Positions 56,128 through 64,000 of a stretch of DNA of 64,000 nt are shown one piece after another (position 1 is the first letter of the stretch; every line of letters starts with the position of its first letter). The translations under genes were made by a program, and so were the position numbers. The notes beneath the pieces were generated by a model. It was not told the DNA's origin. It made no database searches and saw only the letters and a list, made by a program, of their open reading frames with translations. Source of the DNA: Hyphomonas neptunium ATCC 15444 (lineage in GTDB: Bacteria > Pseudomonadota > Alphaproteobacteria > Caulobacterales > Hyphomonadaceae); contig NC_008358.1 of assembly GCF_000013025.1 (NCBI RefSeq), positions 1,302,001 to 1,366,000 on the forward strand, given 5' to 3'.

Positions 56128-58290
56128 CTACTCCGCTGCTGTCCGCGCCGGATCATCCGTTCCCAGAAGCAGTTCCAGCATACGGATGGCGCTGTCGGCG
56201 ATCACTGTGCCCGGTGGGAAGATCGCGGCGGCGCCGGCTGTACGCAGGGCGTCGAAGTCCTGTGGCGGGATAACGCCGCCCACGATGATCCGGGCGTTGG
56301 CAGCGCCTTCGTTGCCGAGGGCGCGTTTGAGTTCAGGCACCAGCGTCAGGTGGCCAGCGGCGAGCGAGGAGGCGGCGACGATGTCGACCCCGGCTTCGCG
56401 GGCGTCGCGGGCTGCTTCTTCCGGGGTCTGGAAGAGGGGCCCGATCTCGACCTCCCAGCCAAGGTCCATCAGCGCGGAGGCGACGACCTTCTGTCCACGG
56501 TCATGTCCGTCCTGGCCCATCTTGGCGATGTAGATCTTCGGCCGGCGGCCGTTGGTCTTTTCAAAGTCCGAGGCGAGCGCCTGGGCGTGTTCAGCTTTTG
56601 CATTGCCTTTCACGCCGCCGCCATAGACGCCTTTGATGGAGCGGATGACGGCGCTGTGGCGGCCCTGGCTGCGCTCGACGGCTTCGGAAATTTCACCCAC
56701 GGTCGCCTTGGCGCGCGCCGCGTCCACGGCGAGGGCCAGAAGGTTGCCCTTGGTGCCTGCGGCAGCTTCGGCGATGGCGTCGAGTTTTGCAGTGACTTCG
56801 TCTTCGTTACGTTCCGATTTCAGGCGCGCGAGCTTTTCAAGCTGCATGCGGCGGACGGCAGCGTTGTCAACCTTCAACACAGGGACATCTTCGTCCTCGT
56901 CCAGCAGGAATTTGTTGACGCCCACAACGGTCTGCGTGCCGCTGTCGATGCGCGCCTGCGTATTGGCGGCGGCTTCCTCGATACGCAGCTTGGGCAGGCC
57001 TTCCTCGATGGCTTTGGCCATGCCGCCCATCGCTTCGACTTCCTCGATATGTTTCAGCGCCTTGGCGGCCAGGTCATGCGTCAGGCGTTCCACATAGTAG
57101 GCGCCGCCGAAGAGGTCGATCGACTGGCAGGCGCCCGCTTCCTGTTGCAGCAGGATCTGCGTGTTGCGCGCGATGCGGGCGGAGAAATCCGTCGGCAGGG
57201 CAAGAGCTTCGTCGAAACTGTTGGTGTGCAGGCTTTGCGTCTGGCCGCCCGAGGCTGCGATGGCCTCCAGGCAGGTACGGATAACGTTGTTGTAAACGTC
57301 CTGCGCGGTGAGACTCCAGCCGGAGGTCTGCGAGTGTGTCCGCAGGCTGAGGGATTTGTCAGACTTCGGATTGAACTTCTCTTTGACGAGCTTTGCCCAG
57401 ATGAGGCGCGCGGCACGCATCTTGGCGACTTCCATGAACGTGTTCATGCCGATCGCCCAGAAGAAGGAGAGACGCGGGGCAAACCTGTCGACATCCAGGC
57501 CGGCGGCAACACCGGCGCGGATATATTCGATGCCGTCGGCCAGCGTATAGGCAAGTTCCAGGTCTGCCGTCGCGCCCGCTTCCTGCATGTGATAGCCGGA
57601 GATCGAGATGGAGTTGTATTTCGGCATGTTTTCGGACGTGTAGGCGAAGATGTCCGAAATGATCCGCATCGAGGGCTTGGGCGGATAGATATAGGTGTTC
57701 CGCACCATGAACTCTTTCAGAATGTCATTCTGAATGGTGCCGGCCAGCTTGTCAGGCGTGACGCCCTGTTCTTCGGCGGCTGCAATGTAGAGCGCTAGGA
57801 TGGGCAGGACCGCGCCATTCATCGTCATCGAGACGGACATCTGATCCAGCGGAATGCCGGAGAACAGCGTGCGCATGTCGAGAATGGAGTCGATGGCGAC
57901 GCCCGCCATGCCGACATCGCCTGTCACGCGCGGGTGATCGGAATCATAGCCCCGGTGGGTGGCGAGATCGAATGCTACCGAGAGACCCTTTTGGCCGGCA
58001 GCCAGATTGCGCCGGTAGAAGGCGTTGGAGTCTTCAGCCGTTGAAAAGCCCGCATACTGACGGATTGTCCAGGGCTGGTTGGTATACATCGTAGGGTAGG
58101 GGCCGCGTCCGAAGGGCGTAAGGCCCGGATAGTCGTCGAGGAAATCCAGCCCCGCGCTGTCGGCGGCGGTGTAAGCGGATTTGACCGCGATGCCTTCGGG
58201 CGTGTCCCAGGCTTCGCCAAGTTTCGGCGTGCCGGATTTTGTGCTTGGCGTCGCCAGATCGAGTTTCGTGAAATCGGGGAACTTGGTCAT
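56128..58290 (-). CDS. mutB: Methylmalonyl-CoA mutase large (catalytic) subunit
   Basis: A 720-residue B12 enzyme. The TIM-barrel domain has [21 protein letters not shown] and [17 protein letters not shown]. The C-terminal cobalamin domain has the base-off motif [10 protein letters not shown] with His596 as the cobalt ligand and later [10 protein letters not shown]. It interconverts methylmalonyl-CoA and succinyl-CoA in propionate, valine and isoleucine breakdown. Its start overlaps the stop of the small subunit gene (ATGA). I see no cobalamin riboswitch upstream of the pair. Confidence 0.95.
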
Positions 58291-60206
58291 TTGGAAACTC
58301 CCAGCTCAGCATGGGCAAGTTGCAGGGCATGGATCACATCACAGCCTGCGAAGATGTTGAGATCAATGCCGGGGGCTTCTGATTTTCCGGCGAGCCAGAC
58401 GGCTTGTGCGCCAGCCTTCTTCAGGGCCTCAGCCGCCTCGGCGGCGCCTGCTTCGTAAGCCTTGTCCGTGCCGCAGATGACCGCGATCCGGCACCCCGAG
58501 GCCTTGAAGGCGGCAGCAAGCTCGGCCGCATCCCTGGGCGGAACAACGGCTTCCTTCGGCGCGACGCCGCCTGCGGCCAGCAGGTTGCGGGCAAAATCAG
58601 CGCGCGGCGTAAACTCGGCCAGCGCGCCCAACGTGGCGATGAAGGCGGCGGGCGGTTTGGGCGCGCGGGTGGCCGCGTCACGCAGGGCTTCAAACGGCGC
58701 GGCGAGCCGGGTGGGCGCCAGGGCCTCGGCGGTCACGTCCGTACCCGTTGCGAGGGGCGTGTTGATGTAGGATTTTAGTCCGGCATCGGAAATATCGGCG
58801 CGCGGACCTGGCGCGTCCACGTCTGCCACGGGCGCGCCGATTTCTTCCAGCAGCGGATATTCCGAAACGCCGGTCAGCGGGATCTTGCGGCGGGCAATGT
58901 CTTTCGTGCGCGCCTCGCGCACGGTTTTCACGCGCGCCTGGAATGCCCCGGAGAGCAGCGAGGCTGCATAGCCGCCTTCGCTCTCGATGGTCTGGAACTC
59001 GGCCCAGGCCGCCTTGGCGAGATCGTCCGCCAGCGTTTCTGTAAACCAGGCGCCGCCGGTAGGGTCTGCCACGCGGCCGAGCTGGCTTTCTTCCATGGCG
59101 ATGATCTGAGTGTTGCGCGCGATGCGGCGGCCGAGCCCCTCGGGACGGCCAAGCGCTTCGTTGAAGGCGCGTGAGGTGACGATGTCAGCGCCGCCGGCGG
59201 CGCCGGCGAAGGTTGCGCAGGTGACGCGGAGCATGTTGGTCCACGGATCATACTTGGTCAGCATGCGGGCCGAGGTGATGCCTTGCAGGCGCATGGGGGC
59301 GGCAGGCAGGCCCAGCGCCTCCAGGCAGCGCGCCCAGAGGCGGCGGGCGGCGCGCAGCTTGGCAATGCCGATGCCGTAGTTTGCGTCGAGCGCAACGGCG
59401 AAGCTGATCTTGCCGGTCAGCGCGGCGATGTCTGTCTTGCCGTCGAGGCGGCGCAGCGTGTCGATGGCCGAGGCGATCAGCGCGCCAAGTTCCTGCGCTT
59501 CAGAGGCGCCTGCTTCGTGCACACTGGCGGCGTCAATGCGGATGAGGCCGGCTTTGGGAAACTTCGCGCCCAGCGCAGAGCCAACGGCGGCAAGGCGTTC
59601 GAACGCGGCATCCAGCCCGCCTGCAAGTGTGCCGGAGCGAGCGAGGGCGCCCAGCGGGTCCATATTGAAATCAAGGGTCAGCTCGGCCGGATTTTCCTGT
59701 TTCTCTGCCCAGAGGCCAAGCAGGGCAGAGGCTGCCGCGCCGGAGGCATTCACATGGCTGAGGGCAACGCCGGCATAATCGGCGCGCACACCGGCAAGGG
59801 CCGTTTCAAAGGCTTCCACCGTGGTGATCTGCACGCCGTCCTTGCCGGACGCGTCGATCGCGATTTCGGCCGAGGAAACGCCGCGTTCAAGATCGCGCAG
59901 GATTTCGGCATTGGTTTCTTCTGCCGAGGGATGGGTAAAGAGCTGGCGGATGTCCCAGGGGCGCCATTTGTCCGGCGCTGCCGTCGCGCCGCGCAGATAG
60001 GGCGCTGCACCGGGCGCGCCGAGCGGGTCGGCAGCGGCGGCAAAGTCGCTCTCGCGGTAAAGCGCCTTGATGGCGATGCCGTCGGCGGTCTTGCGGGTGA
60101 GGGTATCGACGCCCTTCCCTTTGAGCGCCTTTTCAACGGCGGTCAGCCAATCGGCTTCGGTGGCTTCGGGAAATGCGGAACTGAAGGGGAGGATGTCATC
60201 GGCCAT
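58287..60206 (-). CDS. mutA: Methylmalonyl-CoA mutase small subunit
   Basis: A 639-residue mutase-fold protein that pairs with MutB. The TIM-barrel region is recognisable ([44 protein letters not shown]). The C-terminal B12-like domain lacks the DxHxxG motif, as expected for the non-catalytic subunit. It is the first gene of the pair. No meaB/argK chaperone gene is in the window. Confidence 0.93.
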   Translation of the reverse strand: MADDILPFSSAFPEATEADWLTAVEKALKGKGVDTLTRKTADGIAIKALYRESDFAAAADPLGAPGAAPYLRGATAAPDKWRPWDIRQLFTHPSAEETNAEILRDLERGVSSAEIAIDASGKDGVQITTVEAFETALAGVRADYAGVALSHVNASGAAASALLGLWAEKQENPAELTLDFNMDPLGALARSGTLAGGLDAAFERLAAVGSALGAKFPKAGLIRIDAASVHEAGASEAQELGALIASAIDTLRRLDGKTDIAALTGKISFAVALDANYGIGIAKLRAARRLWARCLEALGLPAAPMRLQGITSARMLTKYDPWTNMLRVTCATFAGAAGGADIVTSRAFNEALGRPEGLGRRIARNTQIIAMEESQLGRVADPTGGAWFTETLADDLAKAAWAEFQTIESEGGYAASLLSGAFQARVKTVREARTKDIARRKIPLTGVSEYPLLEEIGAPVADVDAPGPRADISDAGLKSYINTPLATGTDVTAEALAPTRLAAPFEALRDAATRAPKPPAAFIATLGALAEFTPRADFARNLLAAGGVAPKEAVVPPRDAAELAAAFKASGCRIAVICGTDKAYEAGAAEAAEALKKAGAQAVWLAGKSEAPGIDLNIFAGCDVIHALQLAHAELGVSK

Positions 60207-60401
60207 GGTGGGGGTTTAGGGCAATCCGGGTGAGGTTGTGAACTACTTCCTTAGGGGTATGTGACGTTCATTCCTGCATGGGCCTTCTGCGTTGCAACAA
60301 GGCTCTGCCTGAATGACCGTTAAAGACGCGAATTCCACAGGGCGGGAGGGGATAGCGATCCCGATTGTAATGTTTGAGGGGTTGACCCTGCCATCGTCTG
60401 G

Positions 60402-60422
60402 TGCGAATGAGAATTAGTCGCA
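60402..60422. promoter_or_regulatory. Candidate Fur-type operator
   Basis: TGCGAATGAGAATTAGTCGC with a final A is a partial palindrome with perfect TGCGA/TCGCA ends and an AATGAGAATTA core, like many iron-box (Fur) sites. A TTGACC lies at 60382-60387, 17 bases upstream of GAATGA. It precedes a small ORF at 60440. Confidence 0.4.
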
Positions 60423-60439
60423 AGACGGAGACCGAGATC

Positions 60440-60661
60440 ATGTTCAAGGGCCTGCCAACCTACCGCTCCTCCAGCGTTTCCTCCCAACCCGAGGTGCCTT
60501 CGGCGCAGCTTTGCGGCCAACCCGCAAATGACCATGGTCCCGGTCTCTTTCTCGACCGCCTGATTGCCGATGGCGATCCGGGTGACCTGATTTCCCTCCT
60601 GCACCGGCAGGCGGCCTGGCGGGGCCTCCTGTCGCATGGCCACCCAACCTCTCACGGGTAG
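60440..60661 (+). CDS. Small hypothetical ORF downstream of a Fur-box-like site
   Basis: A 73-residue ORF starting MFKGLPTYRSSSVSS, with a C-terminal amphipathic segment (GLFLDRLIADGDPGDLISLL) and many His/Gly residues at the end. I recognise no family; in particular it lacks the HemP domain that often follows such operators. GACGGAGACCGAG precedes the ATG. It may be a real iron-responsive gene or a leader region. Confidence 0.4.
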   Translation: MFKGLPTYRSSSVSSQPEVPSAQLCGQPANDHGPGLFLDRLIADGDPGDLISLLHRQAAWRGLLSHGHPTSHG

Positions 60662-60967
60662 CCAGACTTTCGCGTAGTTCTGCCGGTGGGTGTCTGCTTT
60701 CGTCGCTGACAGCGCATCCACGACCTTCCGGTGCGTGGGAAGGGGCAGGCTCCGGTGCGGGACGGGAAACTTGGGTCCGTCTTTATCTGTATCTGTAGAG
60801 CTGCTGAGCTCCGCCTTGACCCGCGTCAGCCTCCAAAGGGCCTGGCGCGGGCTTTTTTGTCTGCCGGAGCGCCGCGGTGCAGGAATTGTCGCTGCGTAAG
60901 GCTTGCCCGGCGCTTCGCGGCGTTTAGGTTCATCTTCAGACCTTCCCCCCTTCGGAGATTCCTTCAC
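60662..60967. other. Gene-free stretch ending in a strong terminator
   Basis: About 300 bases between the small ORF and the nitronate monooxygenase-like gene. It holds several inverted repeats (GAGCT..AGCTC near 60797-60811) and the terminator at 60820-60861. I see no tRNA, no known riboswitch core and no supported ORF. A small RNA ending at that terminator is possible. Confidence 0.4.
60820..60861 (+). terminator. Rho-independent terminator
   Basis: Stem CCCGCGTCAG/CTGGCGCGGG (one G-U pair) with a loop around CCTCCAAAGGGC, then a run of T. It ends a transcript from the small-ORF region before the next gene. Confidence 0.75.
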
Positions 60968-61966
60968 ATGGCTGTGCCGCCCGTCCTGCAGAACCTGCGT
61001 ATTCCGGTGATCGCGTCACCGCTGTTCATCATCTCCAATCCCGAACTGGTGATCGCCCAGTGCAAGGCGGGCGTCGTGGGCAGCTTTCCGTCGCTGAACG
61101 CGCGGCCTGGCCCGCTGCTGCATGAGTGGCTGGACAAGATCACCAACGAACTGGGCGAATATAACGTCAAGAATCCGGACCGTCCGGCCGCGCCCTTTGC
61201 GGTCAACCAGATCGTCCACAAGACGAACAATCGCCTCGACCATGACATTGAAGCCTGCGTGAAGTTCAAGGTGCCGGTGATCATCACCTCGCTGGGCGCG
61301 CGCACGGATGTGAATGACGCCATCCATTCTTATGGCGGCGTCGTGATGCATGATGTGATCGACACCTGGTTTGCGAAGAAGGCGCTCGAGAAAGGCGCTG
61401 ACGGCCTGATCGCGGTGGCCGCTGGCGCGGGCGGACATGCTGGCAAGCTTTCGCCCTTCGCGCTGATCCAGGAGATCCGCGAGTTCTTTGATGGCCCGCT
61501 GGCGCTGTCGGGCTCCATCGCTACGGGCGGCGCAGTGGCCGCCTCGCTCGCGATGGGGGCGGACTTTGGCTATATCGGCTCGGCCTTCATTGCGTGCGAT
61601 GAAGCCAATGCGATGGAGGGCTACAAGGACGCCATCGTGAATTACGGCGCCGAGGATATTGTTTATTCTAATCTTTTCACCGGCGTTCATGGCAATTACC
61701 TGAAGCCCTCGATCATCGCGGCGGGGCTTGACCCCGATAACCTGCCCGAGAGCGACCCATCGAAGATGAACTTCGGATCGGGCGGCAACACGGATGCCAA
61801 GGCGTGGAAGGACATCTGGGGCTGCGGCCAGGGCATTGGCGCGGTGAAGAAACGGGGTCCGGTGAAGGACTTCGTGGACCAGCTTGCCCGCGAATATGAG
61901 GATGCGCGCGCGGCCCTCGCGAAGGGGCAGGCCTTCTCGCGCCCGGTTACCGTTCCGGCAGAATAA
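60968..61966 (+). CDS. Nitronate monooxygenase/2-nitropropane dioxygenase-like FMN protein
   Basis: A 332-residue TIM-barrel flavoprotein. Family features are NLRIPVIASPLFIISNPELV at the N-terminus, the HDVIDTWFAKKALEKGADGL segment, the FMN-binding AGGHAGKLSPFALIQEIREF and ALSGSIATGGAVAASLAMGAD. The class oxidises alkyl nitronates such as propionate 3-nitronate, but some members act as enoyl-ACP reductases (FabK), so the reaction is not certain. The ATG at 60968 has GGAG about 10 bases upstream. It ends in a strong terminator. Confidence 0.88.
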   Translation: MAVPPVLQNLRIPVIASPLFIISNPELVIAQCKAGVVGSFPSLNARPGPLLHEWLDKITNELGEYNVKNPDRPAAPFAVNQIVHKTNNRLDHDIEACVKFKVPVIITSLGARTDVNDAIHSYGGVVMHDVIDTWFAKKALEKGADGLIAVAAGAGGHAGKLSPFALIQEIREFFDGPLALSGSIATGGAVAASLAMGADFGYIGSAFIACDEANAMEGYKDAIVNYGAEDIVYSNLFTGVHGNYLKPSIIAAGLDPDNLPESDPSKMNFGSGGNTDAKAWKDIWGCGQGIGAVKKRGPVKDFVDQLAREYEDARAALAKGQAFSRPVTVPAE

Positions 61967-61992
61967 CGCGTCCCATTGGGCAAAAATCACGG

Positions 61993-62024
61993 CGCCCCGC
62001 CTCGTTGAGGCGGGGCGTTTTTTT
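61993..62024 (+). terminator. Strong rho-independent terminator after the nitronate monooxygenase-like gene
   Basis: An 11-bp perfect stem CGCCCCGCCTC/GAGGCGGGGCG around GTT, followed by seven T. Confidence 0.92.
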
Positions 62025-62035
62025 GCGTGCAAAGC

Positions 62036-62124
62036 GGGACAGGGGCGCGCCGGTTTCGGGACAGATCAGGACACTTCGGGACACTTCGGGACAAATCGGG
62101 ACAGTTTGGGACATTTCAGGACGG
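62036..62124. repeat. Array of seven 10-bp-phased GGGACA repeats (plus one outlier)
   Basis: Hexamers GGGACA or AGGACA start at 62058, 62068, 62078, 62088, 62098, 62108 and 62118 (the last imperfect), exactly 10 bp apart; another GGGACA lies at 62036. Spacer bases are mostly ATC or TTC. The same motif with the same period occurs at 22413-22448. It sits between a strong terminator and the endolysin/holin pair, so it may be a cooperative operator for them. Confidence 0.8.
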
Positions 62125-62259
62125 GTTTGGCGGGCGGGGTGGCCGGGCCGGGAGATGCGGGGATTGGCGGGGGCCTGTCCCCCACGCATCCTGCAGCGGC
62201 CAAAGGAATTACGTCCCTTCTTATCCACCGGGGTAGAGCGCCGGGGCAAACTTCGCCTC

Positions 62260-62667
62260 ATGCTTTACTCATCCCACAGACTTGTTTCGCGCGCCGGCTG
62301 GCGCTGGCCCCACTTCAGACCCGACGAGCTTGCCTGCCGATGTGGCGGGCGCGGCTGCCGGGGCGCTTACTGGCATGACGCGGAGTTCCTCGACGCGCTC
62401 GAAGCCCTGCGCAAGGAAATGGGCCGTCCCCTGAGGATCAATTCGGGCCATCGCTGCGCCATCTGGAACGTGGTGGTCGGCGGCGTGCCCAACTCTCAGC
62501 GCCGGCGCATCGCGGTGGACATTGCCTTTGGCAAGCATGACCGGCGCGCGATGGTGGCGGCGGCAGAGCGGCTCGGCTTTACCGGCATCGCCAAATCCTT
62601 CCTGCATCTGGACCGGCGGGAGACCCCGGCGCGCTGGACCTATCCGGGGGCGGAGGACCTGTCATGA
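62260..62667 (+). CDS. M15-family peptidase (phage/GTA-type endolysin) with altered zinc site
   Basis: A 135-residue peptidase_M15_3-type protein. Seen: WRWPHFRPDELACR at the N-terminus, INSGHRCAIWNVVVGG and the late zinc/substrate motif FLHLDRR. In the family a segment SxHxxGxAxD supplies the first zinc-ligand His; here it reads SQRRRIAVD, so the His is Arg and the Gly is missing. It may be inactive, or use another ligand. Such enzymes cut peptidoglycan peptides. It overlaps the holin gene by four bases. Confidence 0.75.
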   Translation: MLYSSHRLVSRAGWRWPHFRPDELACRCGGRGCRGAYWHDAEFLDALEALRKEMGRPLRINSGHRCAIWNVVVGGVPNSQRRRIAVDIAFGKHDRRAMVAAAERLGFTGIAKSFLHLDRRETPARWTYPGAEDLS

Positions 62668-63125
62668 GCGATATTATCGGACTGGCGGCCAGCGCCGCAG
62701 GAGGCGGCGTCTTTGGCCTCGTCGGCACGGTAATCGGCCGCGTGGCGGGGCTGATCGAGCGGCGGCAGGACAACACCCAGGAACGCGCCCGCTGGGCCCA
62801 TGACGCGGCCATGCAGCAGGCACGGATGCGCGAGATTACCGTGGCAACGGAGGCGCAGATCAAGCTCGCCGATGCGGCCGGTGCCTGGCGCGGGTCTGCC
62901 GCGTCGATGGAGGCGGAAGCCGCCATCGGGGAGAGCTATAAATGCGTCAACGCCGTGCGCGCGCTGACGCGGCCTTTGCTGACGTTGTTGCTCTGGGTGA
63001 TCACGGGGCTGGTCTATCTGGGCGCAAGCGCCGAAGCGCGCGTGGGGATTGTGGAAACGGCGACCTTTGCGGCGACGGCGGCAGCGCTGTGGTGGTTTGG
63101 GGATCGGGGGCAGAAGGCGCGGTGA
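62664..63125 (+). CDS. 3TM-type phage/GTA holin-like protein
   Basis: A 153-residue membrane protein with a Gly/Ala-rich N-terminal segment (IIGLAASAAGGGVFGLVG), a charged helix (RARWAHDAAMQQARMREITV) and two C-terminal helices (LLTLLLWVITGLVYLGA and a last one ending WWFGDRG). The order matches the 3TM holin family. It starts within the stop of the endolysin gene, forming a two-gene lysis cassette without other phage genes around. Confidence 0.78.
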   Translation: MSDIIGLAASAAGGGVFGLVGTVIGRVAGLIERRQDNTQERARWAHDAAMQQARMREITVATEAQIKLADAAGAWRGSAASMEAEAAIGESYKCVNAVRALTRPLLTLLLWVITGLVYLGASAEARVGIVETATFAATAAALWWFGDRGQKAR

Positions 63126-63147
63126 GGAGTTCCGGTAGTTCCCGAAG

Positions 63148-63174
63148 GGTGCATTAAGCGAAGCGCAATGCACC
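63148..63174. repeat. GGTGCATT/AATGCACC palindromic repeat, copy 2
   Basis: Outer arms GGTGCATT and AATGCACC identical to copy 1 at 27210-27240, inner arms GCG/CGC around AAG. It sits downstream of the holin gene, as copy 1 sits downstream of the phosphatase gene. Confidence 0.75.
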
Positions 63175-63196
63175 AAACAACGGGGATGGGACGGTG

Positions 63197-63224
63197 CTCT
63201 CAGACCGGCTGCGCCGGTCGAGAG
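63197..63224. repeat. Strong hairpin downstream of the holin gene
   Basis: CTCTC and GACCGGC pair with GCCGGTC and GAGAG around a TGC loop, 12 paired bases with one bulge. There is no T-run on either strand. Confidence 0.6.
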
Positions 63225-63250
63225 TGACGAGGGCGAATGTACGCCTTCGG

Positions 63251-64000
63251 CTAACCCGCCCTGCGGGTTGCTTCTTTTACCAGATGCGCTTCTTCCGGCC
63301 TTAGCGTCAGCACGTCCACGCCGCGCTCTGTCACGGCGATTGTATGCTCGAACTGGGCTGAGAGTTTTCCGTCTTCGGTGCGGACGGTCCAGTCGTCCTC
63401 TTCCGTGTACACGCCGCGGCGGCCTTCGTTAAGCATGGGCTCTATGGTGAAGGTCATGCCGGGGCGGAGGGGGAGGCCGGTGCCGCGGCGGCCGAAGTGG
63501 AGTACGGAGGGTTCTTCGTGCATTTCCCGGCCGATGCCGTGGCCGCAGAATTCGCGGACGATGGAATAGCCCGCTTGCTTGGCATGGCGCTCGATGGCGT
63601 GGCCGATGTCGCCCAGCGTGGCGCCGGGGCGGACGGCGCGGATGCCTTTCCACATGGCTTCATAGGTGGTGCGCACGAGGCGGCGGGCGGGCGTGGCGAC
63701 GTTGCCGAGCATGTACGTCTTGCTGGAATCGGCGATGTAGCCGTTCTTTTCCAACGTGATGTCGAAATTGACGATGTCGCCGTCTTTCAGGATTTCGCGG
63801 GCCGAGGGAATGGCGTGGCAAACCACATCGTTCACGGAGGAATTGAGAACGTACTCAAAGCCGTATTGCCCCTTGCTGGCGGGGCGGGATTTCAGCTCAT
63901 CGACGATGAAGCGCTCAACCCGGTCGTTCACTTCCAGCGTGCTCATGCCGATGAGCTGCATCTGGTCGATCAGCCCGAACACCGAAGCGAGCAGGCGACC
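63251..64000 (-). CDS. map: Methionine aminopeptidase type I, N-terminus beyond the window edge
   Basis: The last 250 or so residues of MetAP. Metal-binding and active-site segments are seen: SVNDVVCHAIPS, NFDITLEKNGYIADSSKTY (Asp ligand), FCGHGIGREMHEEP (His), FTIEPMLNEG (Glu) and FEHTIAVTE. It removes the initiator Met from new proteins. The frame is open to the right edge; a GTG at 63982 is internal, not the start. Confidence 0.92.
   Translation of the reverse strand, partial: GRLLASVFGLIDQMQLIGMSTLEVNDRVERFIVDELKSRPASKGQYGFEYVLNSSVNDVVCHAIPSAREILKDGDIVNFDITLEKNGYIADSSKTYMLGNVATPARRLVRTTYEAMWKGIRAVRPGATLGDIGHAIERHAKQAGYSIVREFCGHGIGREMHEEPSVLHFGRRGTGLPLRPGMTFTIEPMLNEGRRGVYTEEDDWTVRTEDGKLSAQFEHTIAVTERGVDVLTLRPEEAHLVKEATRRAG

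Noticed and set aside
58287-60440. Cobalamin riboswitch for methylmalonyl-CoA mutase
   Set aside because: No B12-box or its conserved core could be seen upstream of mutA.
60440-60661. HemP-type hemin uptake small protein
   Set aside because: The Fur-like site suggested it, but the ORF lacks the HemP domain.
62036-62124. CRISPR-like repeats
   Set aside because: The 10-bp unit has no unique spacers and is far too short; it is a phased tandem array.

Overview
The window is high-GC DNA with tight alphaproteobacterial gene packing, many ATGA start/stop overlaps and AGGAG-type ribosome sites. Its gene set (leucine/isovalerate catabolism, methylmalonyl-CoA mutase, a PhoX-type phosphatase, cytochrome c maturation next to degP and glnE, and remains of a Rhodobacter-type gene transfer agent, GTA) fits a marine-type alphaproteobacterium. 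Hyphomonadaceae (Hyphomonas-like) is my best inference; no rRNA or tRNA is present to confirm it.

Layout. 1-14 kb: a scattered leucine-degradation set on the + strand (isovaleryl-CoA dehydrogenase, mccB, methylglutaconyl-CoA hydratase, mccA), interleaved with unrelated genes (lipoprotein, SRPBCC protein, hybrid histidine kinase, cNMP-patatin phospholipase, acyltransferase, DUF817). 14-24 kb: Baeyer-Villiger monooxygenase, glycosyltransferase, Tat-exported PhoX-like protein, a triple-META lipoprotein divergent from a Crp/Fnr regulator, a small lipoprotein, an MBL hydrolase and a low-GC membrane protein. 24-30 kb: AMP nucleosidase, cytidine deaminase, a tyrosine phosphatase and a Sel1-repeat protein, with palindromic intergenic repeats. 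30-33 kb: an orphan ParA ATPase with an acidic/proline-rich partner, then about 1.5 kb that is a collapsed GTA structural cluster, then a DnaJ-family protein. 33-50 kb: TPR lipoprotein, PepSY protein, two-component system 1, ccmI-like/ccmE/ccmF, and on the opposite strand ccmH, degP and two-component system 2, then glnE. 50-52 kb: EF-hand protein and an ECF sigma/membrane partner/heavy-metal-sensor-like operon. 52-60 kb: GFA-like protein, amidase, TrkH-type transporter, a metalloprotease-like protein, a YbjQ protein and both methylmalonyl-CoA mutase subunits. 60-64 kb: a candidate Fur-box region with a small ORF, a nitronate monooxygenase-like protein, an isolated endolysin/holin pair, and methionine aminopeptidase running off the right edge.

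Main finding. Between 31210 and 32741 the reading frames of an HK97-type portal, a small membrane protein, a prohead protease and the C-terminus of the large GTA tail/host-specificity protein follow one another in GTA order, but with internal deletions, frameshifts, a nonsense codon and an apparently lost catalytic His. The genes normally between protease and tail protein are gone. About 30 kb away sits a solitary M15 endolysin plus 3TM-holin pair whose endolysin lacks its first zinc-ligand His. Together these look like a GTA caught in decay. Other signals not explained by genes are two arrays of a 10-bp-phased GGACA repeat (22413-22448 and 62058-62124), two paired families of intergenic palindromes, and an apparent inversion of the ccmH-degP-two-component block.
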